A stretch of DNA of 64,000 nucleotides from Pseudomonas sp. LS.1a. GTDB lineage: Bacteria > Pseudomonadota > Gammaproteobacteria > Pseudomonadales > Pseudomonadaceae. Under the pieces are notes generated by a model, which did no database searches, was not told the DNA's origin, and was given only the letters and a program-made list of their open reading frames with translations. The DNA lies in contig NZ_CP092827.1 of the NCBI RefSeq assembly GCF_022533585.1, positions 2,334,001 to 2,398,000 of the forward strand, in the 5' to 3' direction. The position numbers and the translations under genes were made by a program. Positions 50,849 to 59,162 of the stretch are shown here, one piece after another (within the stretch, counting starts at the first letter, position 1; the number at the start of each line of letters is the position of its first letter).

Positions 50849-52183
50849 ATGCATGCGCACCATTCCCACCCTGCGTCATCCCGCTCCGCCTTGCGAACCT
50901 TCTGTGTCTCCGGCCTGGGGACGGCGCTGGAGTTCTACGACTTCATCATCTACGGCACTGCCGCTGCACTGGTGTTTCCCCAGGTGTTCTTCCCGCACAT
51001 GGACCACCTGACCGCCACGCTGGTGGCCTTCAGCGCCTTCGGTGCGGGCTTTCTTGCCCGACCGTTGGGAGGGCTGGTGTTTGGCCACTTCGGTGACCGC
51101 ATCGGCCGACAGAAGGTCCTGGTCGCGACCTTGCTGCTGATGGGCATGAGTACCTTCCTCATCGGCTGCCTGCCCGGCCATGCCAGCGTCGGCGTGGTCG
51201 CGCCGATCCTGCTGGTGCTGCTGCGCCTGGTCCAGGGTTTTGCGGCAGGCGGGGAGTGGGGGGGCGCCGCGCTGTTCGGCATCGAGTCTGCGCCACCGGG
51301 GCGGCGCGGGTTGTGGGGCAGCTTCACCAGCATGGGGATCGGCGTGGGGGGCATCCTCGGTGCTGGAGTGTTCGCCATCGTCAGCGCGGCCTTCGACGAC
51401 AACCTGGTCGATTTCGCCTGGCGCATCCCGTTCTGGCTGGGTGGCACCTTGGTACTGATCGGCCTGTACGCGCGCCTGAGGGCGCCGGCAGCGGCCACTG
51501 CGTCACTGACCAAGCCCGTGCGTGCGCCGTTGGCCGAGGCCCTGCGCCAACGTCCGCGGCAGCTATTGTTGTGCACCGGGATCGCCTTCGGTTACTGCAC
51601 CATCGCCTATATCGGCAGCACCTTCTTCCTGACGTACGCCACGCAGGTGGGTTTCGGCAGTACCGAGGCGCTGATGTTCGACCTGACGCTGTCGGTCGCC
51701 ATCGTGCTGTCGGCACCGTTGTTCGGCTACCTGTCGGACCGCCTGGGGCGGCGCACGGTGATGAGCTTCGGCGCAGCGGCCATGGCCCTGGGGCTGTTCG
51801 TGTTCTTTTCCCTGGTGGGCATGAAGAGCTTCGCCATCGCCTTGTGCGCCTACAGCCTGACCGGCCTGCTGATGGGCGCGACCCAAGGGCCCATCCCGGC
51901 CTTCCTCGGCGAGCAGTTCCCGCGCAGCATGCGCTATTCGGGCATCTCGGCCAGCTATCAGGTCGGCGCCGCGCTGGGTGGCGGCACCGCCTCGAGCGTT
52001 GCCACGGCAATCCTGATCCTCACCGACCATGACCCGCTGGGCGTGGCGCTGTATGGCGCGGGGGCACTGGCACTGGTCGCGGTGTGCTCGCTGATGTTGC
52101 GCGAGACATCGCGCTTGAGCCTGGCGCAGATCGATGAGGAGGCGCCGGGGCATCAGGCGTCAGCGGCTTTGGGCACTCATTGA
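50849..52183 (+). CDS. MHS-type major facilitator transporter
   Basis: This is a 444-residue, 12-segment MFS protein. The start FCVSGLGTALEFYDFIIYGTAAALVFP and the loop FGHFGDRIGRQKVLV are typical of the metabolite:H+ symporter family (ShiA, ProP, KgtP). It probably imports the substrate or product handled by the amidohydrolase and C45 enzyme. It begins 52 bases after the C45 gene; the same transcript is likely. The spacing region contains an inverted repeat CGGTGCCGCC...GGCGGCACCG. Confidence 0.87.
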   Translation: MHAHHSHPASSRSALRTFCVSGLGTALEFYDFIIYGTAAALVFPQVFFPHMDHLTATLVAFSAFGAGFLARPLGGLVFGHFGDRIGRQKVLVATLLLMGMSTFLIGCLPGHASVGVVAPILLVLLRLVQGFAAGGEWGGAALFGIESAPPGRRGLWGSFTSMGIGVGGILGAGVFAIVSAAFDDNLVDFAWRIPFWLGGTLVLIGLYARLRAPAAATASLTKPVRAPLAEALRQRPRQLLLCTGIAFGYCTIAYIGSTFFLTYATQVGFGSTEALMFDLTLSVAIVLSAPLFGYLSDRLGRRTVMSFGAAAMALGLFVFFSLVGMKSFAIALCAYSLTGLLMGATQGPIPAFLGEQFPRSMRYSGISASYQVGAALGGGTASSVATAILILTDHDPLGVALYGAGALALVAVCSLMLRETSRLSLAQIDEEAPGHQASAALGTH

Positions 52184-52802
52184 CGGTACCTGTGCTGCCT
52201 GGCAGCACCCGGGCCGAGTTGCGGGCGCTGGCAGGCTGAAGGCGACAGACGGGTCGTTGGCTGCGCCTGGCGATCGGAATGGGGCTGTTTTTGGCCCGAC
52301 TGATGGCACTTCAGACACGGCCCGCCGCAAAAGGGGAACTGCAAAATAGCGGAGTAGAGCATTCAAAGTCGCTTGTGAAGTTTGGATCCAGTTGCCGTGA
52401 AAACTTTCCATTCGGTCAAACTATAACAACTTAGCAAACTAACTAACTTGACTAAGTGTACCGCCTGTCGGTCGTTTTGCCTGAGAAATGAACGATTTGG
52501 GCGAGGCTGACTCCTATTTGCCAGCAGGTGCTTTCAACAAGATCGCACCTGGTGCCTTTCCCCCAGAACTTATGGACGTTCAACCTCATCGGCATCGCAG
52601 GGATGCTCATGGGGCTTTTTTTTTCGAACCAGTGGAGCAATGCCATGCCCAACCGAGGCTCTTCGGGTGAGCCACCGTGTGTATTAAAAACGATCTGCTA
52701 TTTCAACTAACGATTTGAATTTGGTCTTGCCGCTGCGATTAAAACGTTCGCGCGCCTATTGCAAGGTCATCTAGCGCTAACGCATTACGTGGAGAAAACG
52801 TC
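52184..52802. other. Gene-poor gap
   Basis: About 620 bases lie between the MHS transporter and the next gene. The last half is AT-richer than its surroundings (for example TATAACAACTTAGCAAACTA near 52423). Open frames of 60-70 codons on both strands show no family pattern, ribosome site or codon bias. I see no RNA gene or repeat. It may hold a promoter near its right end. Confidence 0.4.
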
Positions 52803-53462
52803 GTGGAGATTAATACAATTATTAGCCTGTTCGGGCAGAAAGAATCCATGGAGCTGGTGCGGTTGTCGGTGATTTACGTTCATTTACTGGCCTGTTGCAT
52901 TGCCATCGGCCTGGTATTCGCCAGTGACGCCGAGATGGTCAGGAACTTGTTGAAAGGCCAAAAAGGGGCCGGGCATGACAGTCAGCATATGACGCGCTTG
53001 CAGAAGTCCGTGGCCAATGCCCTGATATTCCTGTGGCTCACGGGCGCCGCAGTGATTGGAATTGACTACCTTGATAAAGGTATGAACTATTTTGCCAATC
53101 CCAAACTTCACGCGAAAATCATTATCGTCATGTTGTTGACCTTTAACGGCATGTTGTTGCATCGCTATGTTTTGCCTGCCCTGCTCAAAGCGGGAAACTT
53201 GCTCGACCTGAATTTCGGCGTGCGGATGTTCGCGCTGTTCTCCGGCGCACTGTCGGGTGTGTCCTGGCTGTATGCGGCGATGCTGGGCGTCGGTCGCCCA
53301 CTGGCCTGGAAATACTCGCTGACCGAGTTGCTGCTGGCCTATCCGGTGATGATCCTGCTCGGCTTTGCCATGATGGCTGCCCTGACCCAGTGGGCACGCA
53401 ACCGCAGCCAGGCCGAACCGGTTCAAGCGCCTGTGTGGCGACTGGCTGGCATTCCTACCTGA
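52803..53462 (+). CDS. Conserved membrane protein of unknown function
   Basis: This 219-residue protein has five hydrophobic segments (LSVIYVHLLACCIAIGLVFA; NALIFLWLTGAAVIGIDYL; AKIIIVMLLTFNGMLLHRYVL; FALFSGALSGVSWLYAAML; LLLAYPVMILLGFAMMAAL). The histidines in YVHLL and LLHRYVL could bind heme or metal, but no family can be named with certainty. The start is GTG, eight bases after GGAG. It is isolated; neighbours give no clue. Confidence 0.7.
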   Translation: MEINTIISLFGQKESMELVRLSVIYVHLLACCIAIGLVFASDAEMVRNLLKGQKGAGHDSQHMTRLQKSVANALIFLWLTGAAVIGIDYLDKGMNYFANPKLHAKIIIVMLLTFNGMLLHRYVLPALLKAGNLLDLNFGVRMFALFSGALSGVSWLYAAMLGVGRPLAWKYSLTELLLAYPVMILLGFAMMAALTQWARNRSQAEPVQAPVWRLAGIPT

Positions 53463-53655
53463 TTGCCTGAGTAACGCTTCAAATACGCCGTGAACCGGGA
53501 AACCTGGTTCGCGGCGAGCTCGTTTCATGCGCCGAGGCTGGGCGGGAAACTTCAGGATCTCGACATGGCCATACAAGACAGGCCAATGGCGTTGAATTTG
53601 AACGTCGCTGCGTGGTGGAGGCTCTTAATGCAAAGGACACCTTGAGGGCCCCATC

Positions 53656-53898
53656 ATGAGCATTGAACGCAGCATCCCCGAGCTCGAGGCCTGGTACGCC
53701 CAGTACGACGACATCAGTTACCGCCGTGAGTCGCCGGATGCCTACCACCATGAACTGCTGCGCACCGCCGAGGCCCTGCGCGACGATGGGGCCATCGATT
53801 GGGACGACTGGCTCGCACTCAAGGCATTGGCCGATGACGCCCATGTACGTGCTCTGGAAGATGCCGTACAGGCCCACGTCAGCGACCCCGACGCATGA
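53656..53898 (+). CDS. Small acidic protein, partner gene of exonuclease III
   Basis: This 80-residue protein (SIERSIPELEAWYAQYDDIS...) is rich in Asp and Glu and has no recognisable domain. The stop codon overlaps the start of an xthA-like gene (ATGA), so it was originally coupled to exonuclease III. That gene is now broken. The small gene itself is intact with a clear frame. Function unknown; a possible nuclease partner or inhibitor. Confidence 0.65.
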   Translation: MSIERSIPELEAWYAQYDDISYRRESPDAYHHELLRTAEALRDDGAIDWDDWLALKALADDAHVRALEDAVQAHVSDPDA

Positions 53899-54008
53899 AA
53901 GCGCTGAAGATTGCCACGTTCAACATCAACGGCATTCGTAGCCGACTGCCGGCACTGCTGGCCTGGCTGGAGCGGGAGACGCTTGCCTCCTTGCGCAGGA
54001 TTGGGTGA
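53895..54008 (+). pseudogene. xthA: Truncated exodeoxyribonuclease III (xthA)
   Basis: The codons KALKIATFNINGIRSRLPAL followed by LAWLERE are the N-terminus of exonuclease III, including the FN(I)NG(I)R motif. The sequence departs abruptly at about residue 29 and stops nine codons later. The remaining 230 or so residues, with the catalytic Glu, Asp and His, are absent. A deletion endpoint at about 53979 is indicated. Confidence 0.8.
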
Positions 54009-54059
54009 CTGGGGGCGGCATTGCCGGCGAAGCAGGCAACGCCGCTCGATGGTTGAGCC

Positions 54060-54203
54060 TCAGCCGTCAGACTGTTCCTCCGGCGGCACCTGGCCTTCGG
54101 GCCAGTCGGGTGCTTCCTGCTCCTGTTCTGGTTCAGGTACAGGTTCGCCCGGGTTGTGCGGTATGTCGTCCACGTAAGGGTCAGGGTTGTCGGGTTCGAT
54201 CAT
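54060..54203 (-). CDS. Small acidic proline-rich protein
   Basis: This is a 47-residue protein (IEPDNPDPYVDDIPHNPGEP...), strongly acidic and proline-rich, with no hydrophobic segment. It lies at the end of a run of minus-strand genes of stress type. I do not recognise it; similar short proteins occur in other Pseudomonas. Its frame and ATG are clear, but it could be non-coding. Confidence 0.5.
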   Translation of the reverse strand: MIEPDNPDPYVDDIPHNPGEPVPEPEQEQEAPDWPEGQVPPEEQSDG

Positions 54204-54247
54204 GGTTTGGTCCCTCGCCGTTGGGCTCTCGGGTTTGTGAGCGGGCG

Positions 54248-54496
54248 TCAGCCCGACTCCACAGCAGCATTTTTCTTCCAGCCCCGCAGGTTCATGGCGC
54301 ACAGGCAACCCTGCAGGAGGATCAGCGCCCAGGCTTGCGCCTGCCACCCCCAGATGGCCCACAGCACATTGCTGGCGATGAAGCAGCAGAAACCCAGCTT
54401 GCGCCGGCCAGGGCGCCGCGAACCGATGCACCAGGCGGCAAGCACCGTCAGGGCCATGGCCGGCCAGTCAAGCAAGTCGATCCAGTCCTCCATCAC
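54248..54496 (-). CDS. Small membrane protein
   Basis: This 82-residue protein has three hydrophobic segments (WPAMALTVLAAWCIG; LGFCCFIASNVLWAIWG; WALILLQGCLCAMNL). The pattern resembles small three-helix membrane proteins with an invariant NxLW motif, but I cannot name a function. The start overlaps the end of the hemerythrin-like gene by four bases, so they are co-expressed. Confidence 0.7.
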   Translation of the reverse strand: MMEDWIDLLDWPAMALTVLAAWCIGSRRPGRRKLGFCCFIASNVLWAIWGWQAQAWALILLQGCLCAMNLRGWKKNAAVESG

Positions 54497-54957
54497 GCGG
54501 CACGCTGTTCGCCCTTGAGCAGCTTTTTCTGCGCCTCCATGGCCTGTCCGAGCTTGTCCAGTTCCTGTTTGCCCAGTAGTTTGCGGGCGGTCGGGAACAG
54601 CTCGCTTTCTTCTTCCTCGATATGGTGTTCCAGCAGTTCCTTCATGACCTTGACCCGCCCGGCGAACTCGACGGTGCCGGTCTCGGTCTGCAGCAGGTCC
54701 GGCAGCACCAGCGAGTCGACGGTGCGGTGCTCCTCCTTGGCTTCGTAATACATTTTCGCTTCTTCCTTGCCGCCGGCCTGCTTGATGGCCGGGTACAAGA
54801 TTTCTTCTTCCAGCGCGGTATGGATGGTCACTTCCTGCTTGATGCGTTCGAGCAGCTCGGCGCGCTTCTTCACCGCGCGCTCGGTGGTGGAGGAGAGTTC
54901 CTCCAGCAGCTTTTTCACCAGCTCATGATCCTGGATCAGCAGTTCGATAGCGTTCAT
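54493..54957 (-). CDS. Hemerythrin-like (HHE) domain protein
   Basis: This 154-residue four-helix protein has the ligands of a diiron site: H in LIQDHELVKKLL, H and E in IHTALEEEILYPAI, H in EAKEEHRTVD, and H and E in LLEHHIEEEESELFP. It would bind O2 or NO, or sense iron. The ATG at 54957 gives the clean N-terminus MNAIELL, preceded by AGAGGTGTTTC. It is followed by the overlapping small membrane protein. Such proteins are often under stationary-phase control. Confidence 0.88.
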   Translation of the reverse strand: MNAIELLIQDHELVKKLLEELSSTTERAVKKRAELLERIKQEVTIHTALEEEILYPAIKQAGGKEEAKMYYEAKEEHRTVDSLVLPDLLQTETGTVEFAGRVKVMKELLEHHIEEEESELFPTARKLLGKQELDKLGQAMEAQKKLLKGEQRAA

Positions 54958-55080
54958 GAAACACCTCTTCAGGGTTGGAAAAATCACGATTGCCTTCGAT
55001 GGAGTAAGGCGCGTGCGACAAGGTTCAAAGCGGATGATCAACGTACCGGGCCGCAGCTGCCTTGTACCCGGCAGGTAGGG

Positions 55081-55524
55081 TCACTCCTGCGGGATGATCG
55101 AGATCTTGCCGTTGCGCTCGACGATGGCGAACTTGATCTGCCCGACGCTTTCGATACCCTGGCTGTCCCGGGCTGATTCGAGAATGTCGTCTTCGGTCAG
55201 CCGTGCCCGCCGCATTCGGTGGTGGAGAAAGCGCCCCTGATCCACGACCAGTGTCGCGTGGCCATCGACCAGCCGGGCCAGGCGCCTGGAGTTGAGCTTG
55301 GCCAGTGACAGGCCGACATCCAGAACGATCAGCGTGGCGATCACCAGCATGGCGTTGGTGAATGAGAAGTCCTCGCCCAGCAAGGCCTGCTGGGTCGCCT
55401 CTCCAATGATCAGCAGCAGGACGAAGTCGAAGGTGGTCAGGTCGGCCAGCGAGCGCCTGCCAGCCACGCGAAACAGCAGCATCAGCGCGATATACATGCC
55501 TGCCGCACGGAGAATGGAGTCCAT
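55081..55524 (-). CDS. DUF421 (YetF-type) membrane protein
   Basis: This 147-residue protein has two to three membrane segments (MYIALMLLFRVAGRR; FVLLLIIGEATQQALLG; MLVIATLIVLDVGLSL) and a soluble C-terminal part (DGHATLVVDQGRFLHHRMRRARLTEDDI). The family is widespread and of unknown function, frequently in stress regulons. It starts ten bases after the stop of the upstream gene, so they share a transcript. Confidence 0.87.
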   Translation of the reverse strand: MDSILRAAGMYIALMLLFRVAGRRSLADLTTFDFVLLLIIGEATQQALLGEDFSFTNAMLVIATLIVLDVGLSLAKLNSRRLARLVDGHATLVVDQGRFLHHRMRRARLTEDDILESARDSQGIESVGQIKFAIVERNGKISIIPQE

Positions 55525-55533
55525 GTCGCGCTC

Positions 55534-56040
55534 CTAGGGGTAGAGAAAGGTCGAGAAATGCACTGTGCTGCTCGGGCCAGCCCTGACAACACCTTCGAGC
55601 GTGCCGACGTATTCGCTGCGCAGGGTCAGATAAAGAGTGGCGATCCCTTCTTTGCTGGTACCAAGCTGGAGCAGGAGCGACCGGCCTTGGGAACGCGATG
55701 CTTGCGGTTGTGGCTGCAGCGTTTCGATGCTGGCTTCGCGCAGCAGGTTGCCCCCGAGCAACAACATCACAGGCTCCCCTGCGGTGCCGCGAACCGTGAT
55801 ACGCAGTTTGTCGGTGGTGCCGCTGCGGCTGAGACGCTGATAGTCCACCTGTACCCGGCCGTCTTCACTCGAGACCTGTGCGTCACTGAGCGGGCCGTTG
55901 CCGAACAACCCGGCCAGGGCCAGCAGCACGATCAGCACCAGGGCATACCATCCGACCCGTTCGAAACGCCACACCCGCTGCTGCATCCGCATGTCTTCCT
56001 CGACGGGATGGCGCCTTGAAACCAGCTCCTCTTCGTCCAT
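55534..56040 (-). CDS. Membrane-anchored protein of unknown function
   Basis: This 168-residue protein has a single membrane segment (about residues 27-46, VGWYALVLIVLLALAGLFG) with a short basic/acidic N-terminal tail and a periplasmic domain rich in beta strand (VQVDYQRLSRSGTTDKLRITVRG...). It resembles an immunoglobulin-like domain, but no family is certain. It lies between cinA and DUF421 with gaps of 13 and 9 bases. The long upstream frame covers cinA antisense and is rejected. Confidence 0.65.
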   Translation of the reverse strand: MDEEELVSRRHPVEEDMRMQQRVWRFERVGWYALVLIVLLALAGLFGNGPLSDAQVSSEDGRVQVDYQRLSRSGTTDKLRITVRGTAGEPVMLLLGGNLLREASIETLQPQPQASRSQGRSLLLQLGTSKEGIATLYLTLRSEYVGTLEGVVRAGPSSTVHFSTFLYP

Positions 56041-56053
56041 GCTCGCAGCCCCC

Positions 56054-56557
56054 TCAGGCGCGCTCACCGCGCAGCCAGCGTTGGTGGTAATGGGCCAGGT
56101 GCGACAACCCGTAGAGCGCACCCTGGCGCATGACCTCCGCGCGCTCGCCAAAAAAGCGCTGGCTGCGAGTGAACACGGCCAGCGGCTCGCCGGCAAATGC
56201 CCAGGCGAAGCACACGGTGCCTGGGGCGATGGCATCCTGCGGCTCCGGCCCGGCGACACCCGTGCTGGCGATGGCGACGGTGGCGTCGCTGTCTTTCAAG
56301 GCGCCAAGCGCCATCTCCCAGGCTACGGCCTCGCTGGTCAGACCGTAGCGTTCGATAGTCTGGGGATTGACGCCGAGCAGGCGTTTCTTGGCACTTGGCG
56401 AGTACACCACGTAGCCGCTTTCCAGCACCTCGCCGGTACCGGGTACTGCCGCCAGCAGCGCAACCATGGCGCCGGCCGTGCAGGATTCTGCGGTGGTCAG
56501 CAGCAGCTTGTGGGCCTTGAGGTAATCGAGGGCCTCGCGTACAGGGTCGGTCGCCAT
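56054..56557 (-). CDS. CinA C-terminal domain nicotinamide-nucleotide amidohydrolase (PncC type)
   Basis: This 167-residue protein is the stand-alone CinA C-terminal domain. It contains LLTTAESCTAGAMVALLAAVPG (catalytic serine region) and IASTGVAGPEPQDAIAPGTVCFAW. It deamidates NMN to nicotinic acid mononucleotide in pyridine-nucleotide salvage. The protein has the length of this class without the N-terminal molybdopterin-like domain. A second copy beside recA would be expected elsewhere in the genome. Confidence 0.88.
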   Translation of the reverse strand: MATDPVREALDYLKAHKLLLTTAESCTAGAMVALLAAVPGTGEVLESGYVVYSPSAKKRLLGVNPQTIERYGLTSEAVAWEMALGALKDSDATVAIASTGVAGPEPQDAIAPGTVCFAWAFAGEPLAVFTRSQRFFGERAEVMRQGALYGLSHLAHYHQRWLRGERA

Positions 56558-56740
56558 GGCCGGTCACTCGTGCGTTGTTTTCTGGTGGACGTGTTTCTTG
56601 CGGGGTTGGTTCATTGCTTGTGAGCCATTCATCGATGTCAGGTAAAGCTCCCTGAACTTTGTTGCGTCTGCTGGCTTCCTCTTGGTAGGAGGACGCACGA
56701 GCCGCGTACTGCTGCCGGATCAAACAGAGGAGAGGGGATC

Positions 56741-56974
56741 ATGACCGAGCCTGTGACGTATTTCTGGATCGCCGTTGCGGCGATCATTCTGTTGGTCGAT
56801 CTGTGGGCCATCGTCAGTGTTTTTCGCAGCGACAAGTCCGAGGTGACGAAGGCGATGTGGGCGCTGCTGCTGTTGGCGCTGCCTGTTGTCGGCCTGGCCA
56901 TCTGGGGTGTGCTCGGGCCGCGTGGAATCAAACGCGGCACGGGGCCATCTTCGCCTGAACACAGCAAGGGATAG
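56741..56974 (+). CDS. PLDc_N domain small membrane protein
   Basis: This 77-residue protein has two membrane segments (YFWIAVAAIILLVDLWAIVSVF; MWALLLLALPVVGLAIWGVLGPR), the pattern of the phospholipase-D N-terminal-like domain. On its own it has no enzymatic residues; it might be a regulatory or stress membrane peptide. A further tiny gene begins eight bases downstream with a strong ribosome site. Confidence 0.75.
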   Translation: MTEPVTYFWIAVAAIILLVDLWAIVSVFRSDKSEVTKAMWALLLLALPVVGLAIWGVLGPRGIKRGTGPSSPEHSKG

Positions 56975-56982
56975 GAGGGGAG

Positions 56983-57090
56983 ATGAAGAAAGAAGCGATG
57001 ACAACTCGCAGCGCAAACGTTAAGTCGGCCTGGGCAGTTGCGCGGTCGTTGCAGTACTTTCGCTTGTTTCGCGGGCACGCAAAGGACTGA
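56983..57090 (+). CDS. 35-residue small protein
   Basis: An ATG with AGGAGGGGAG directly before it opens a 35-codon frame rich in Lys and Arg (KKEAMTTRSANVKSAWAVAR ...). It is basic and unlike its neighbours. It follows the PLDc_N gene within nine bases. It may be a real small protein translated from the same messenger, or a leader; evidence is the ribosome site only. Confidence 0.45.
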   Translation: MKKEAMTTRSANVKSAWAVARSLQYFRLFRGHAKD

Positions 57091-57279
57091 TCAGAAGCCA
57101 GCTTCGCCGCCAGCTGCTGGGACCGCAATTAGCCTACGACCGTTGAAAATTCCTAAAGTTTCAATTTAAAAACAGCAACTTAGAAAATTTTCTCAAGCCG
57201 TGTTACTCGTCGGATTTTCATTGTAAGCCCCCTTCCAGAGCCTCAGGATCGCCTCGGTATCCCTTTGAGGCTTTCACAA

Positions 57280-57762
57280 ATGAAGTACTCCTCGATTCTC
57301 TTGTTGTCACTTGGCCTGCTTAGCGGTGTTGCTTCGGCAGGCGGTAATACCGAAGCAGGTATAGGTGGCGCATTGGGTGGAGTATTGGGCTCGGTAGTCG
57401 GCCAGTCGATCGGCGGCAGCACCGGCTCGGCAATCGGCGCAGGCCTGGGTGGCGCGGCCGGTAGTGCGGTGGGCGCCAACAAACACAGCCGTGGCGAGGC
57501 GGCCATTGGCGGCGCCTTGGGTGCAGCTGGCGGTAATGTGGTAGGTCGCAAGATGGGCGGCACTACGGGCAGCATGATCGGCGCAGCGGCCGGTGGCGGT
57601 GTGGGTGGTGCCTTGGGCAACCACATGGGCCGGGACTACGATGATGAAAGTGGGCATCGCTACCGTGATTATGACGACGATGATGACGATCGGGGCTGGC
57701 GTCGCCACCGTCACGACCGTGGCCATCACTATGGCTGGCGCAAACACCGCCACGACGACTGA
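57280..57762 (+). CDS. Glycine-zipper exported protein with His/Asp-rich tail
   Basis: This 160-residue protein has a signal peptide (SSILLLSLGLLSGVASA) and then repeated GxxxG zipper units (GGALGGVLGSVVGQSIGGST..., residues 25-118). A charged tail rich in Asp, Arg and His follows (DYDDDDDDRGWRRHRHDRGHHYGW). Glycine zippers insert in membranes; the tail may bind metal ions such as nickel or copper. The start gives a full signal peptide; the earlier TTG is less likely. It is probably stress-induced. Confidence 0.78.
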   Translation: MKYSSILLLSLGLLSGVASAGGNTEAGIGGALGGVLGSVVGQSIGGSTGSAIGAGLGGAAGSAVGANKHSRGEAAIGGALGAAGGNVVGRKMGGTTGSMIGAAAGGGVGGALGNHMGRDYDDESGHRYRDYDDDDDDRGWRRHRHDRGHHYGWRKHRHDD

Positions 57763-57923
57763 CCCTGGCGTTACAGGCCCATCGAAAGGGCTGGCCGCAG
57801 GAGCTGCGGCCAGCCAGACCAATACCAGTAGCGCTAAGGTGGTGGCTTGAAACCAGCGAACGGCGTACCAGGTTCGGGTAATGTGATTCAAGCGCAGCGC
57901 GCCAGTCCTCGGCAAAGCGGGGG

Positions 57924-59153
57924 CTAGCGCGGAGCAACCACGGTGGTGTGCTGTGGCAAGGCGATTGAAATCAGGGCAGCCAGCACAACGAAGGCCGTGG
58001 AGATCCACAGGCAGGCTTGCAGCCCGTAAGCCTGGAATACCCAACCGGAAAGCAGCGTACCGACCAGCCGCCCTAGCGCGTTGGACATGTAATAGAAGCC
58101 CACATCCAGCGATACCCCGTCTTCCTTGGCATAACTGACGATCAGGTAGCTGTGCAGCGACGAGTTCACGGCGAACAGCACGCCGAACAGCATCAGCCCG
58201 CCAAGCACCACCACCTGAGCCGACCAGCCTGCCGACAGGCCCAGGGCGATGAGCGCAGGCAGCCCGGCAAGGGCGATCGCCCAGATGAAAGCCGCCCGAC
58301 CGTCGGGCACATGGCCGCGCTTCTTGCCAGTGATGTGGGGGGCAAACGACTGAACGATGCCGTAGCCGATTACCCATGCAGCCATGAAGCCGCCGACCAG
58401 CCAGAAGTCCCAGCCAAAAGCCGTGCTCAGGTACACCGGCAATGCCACGACGAACCAGACGTCACGGGCGCCAAAGAGAAACAGCCGTGCGGCCGAGAGG
58501 ATGTTGATGGCCCGGCTCTTGGACAGCACGTCGCGGAACTTTGGTTTGGCCTTGGCTTTGCCCAGGTCCTTCTTCAGCAGGATCAGGCTGCCGACCCAGA
58601 TCAATGCCAGTACCGCAGCCATGGCCAGCACCGCCAAGGTAAAACCGAGCAGGGCGAGCAGGGCGCCGCCAAGGAAGAAACCCACGCCTTTGAGCGCGTT
58701 TTTCGAGCCCGTCAGGATGGCCACCCACTTGTAGAGGGTGCCTTGCTGGCTGTCCGGCACCAGAAGCTTGATGGAGCTCTTGGCACTCATCTTGTTCAGG
58801 TCCTTGGCGATGCCGGACAACGCCTGGGCGGCCATCACCCAGGGTACTGTCAGCCAGGCTGACGGTACCGTAAGCATCAGCAACGCCAGCACCTGCATGC
58901 CCAGGCCGATGTTCATGGTGCGGTTGAGCCCCAGGCGGGCGCCAAGGTAGCCGCCCACCAGGTTGGTGATCACGCCGAACACTTCATAGAACAGGAACAG
59001 CGCCGCGATCTGCAGCGGCGTGTAGCCCAACGAATGGAAGTGCAGTACCACCAGCATGCGCAACGCGCCGTCGGTGAGTGTGAAGGCCCAGTAGTTGCCG
59101 GTAACCAGCAGGTACTGACGCACTTGAGCAGGCAGGGCTGACAACGCCATCAT
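57924..59153 (-). CDS. arsJ: Organoarsenical efflux MFS transporter ArsJ
   Basis: This is a 409-residue MFS protein with 12 membrane segments. The pattern YLLVTGNYWAFTLTDGALRMLVVLHFHSLG and ALSGIAKDLNKMSAKSSIKLL is characteristic of ArsJ. ArsJ exports 1-arseno-3-phosphoglycerate, made by the neighbouring dehydrogenase, which then breaks down to arsenate outside. It is the last gene of the operon, with nine bases between the dehydrogenase stop and its start. The family partners support the call strongly. Confidence 0.93.
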   Translation of the reverse strand: MMALSALPAQVRQYLLVTGNYWAFTLTDGALRMLVVLHFHSLGYTPLQIAALFLFYEVFGVITNLVGGYLGARLGLNRTMNIGLGMQVLALLMLTVPSAWLTVPWVMAAQALSGIAKDLNKMSAKSSIKLLVPDSQQGTLYKWVAILTGSKNALKGVGFFLGGALLALLGFTLAVLAMAAVLALIWVGSLILLKKDLGKAKAKPKFRDVLSKSRAINILSAARLFLFGARDVWFVVALPVYLSTAFGWDFWLVGGFMAAWVIGYGIVQSFAPHITGKKRGHVPDGRAAFIWAIALAGLPALIALGLSAGWSAQVVVLGGLMLFGVLFAVNSSLHSYLIVSYAKEDGVSLDVGFYYMSNALGRLVGTLLSGWVFQAYGLQACLWISTAFVVLAALISIALPQHTTVVAPR

Positions 59154-59162
59154 GTTTGCCGT

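Noticed and set aside
52488..52710. Open frames of about 60 codons in the gap at 52.2-52.8 kb
   Set aside because: No ribosome site, no codon bias and no recognisable motif.
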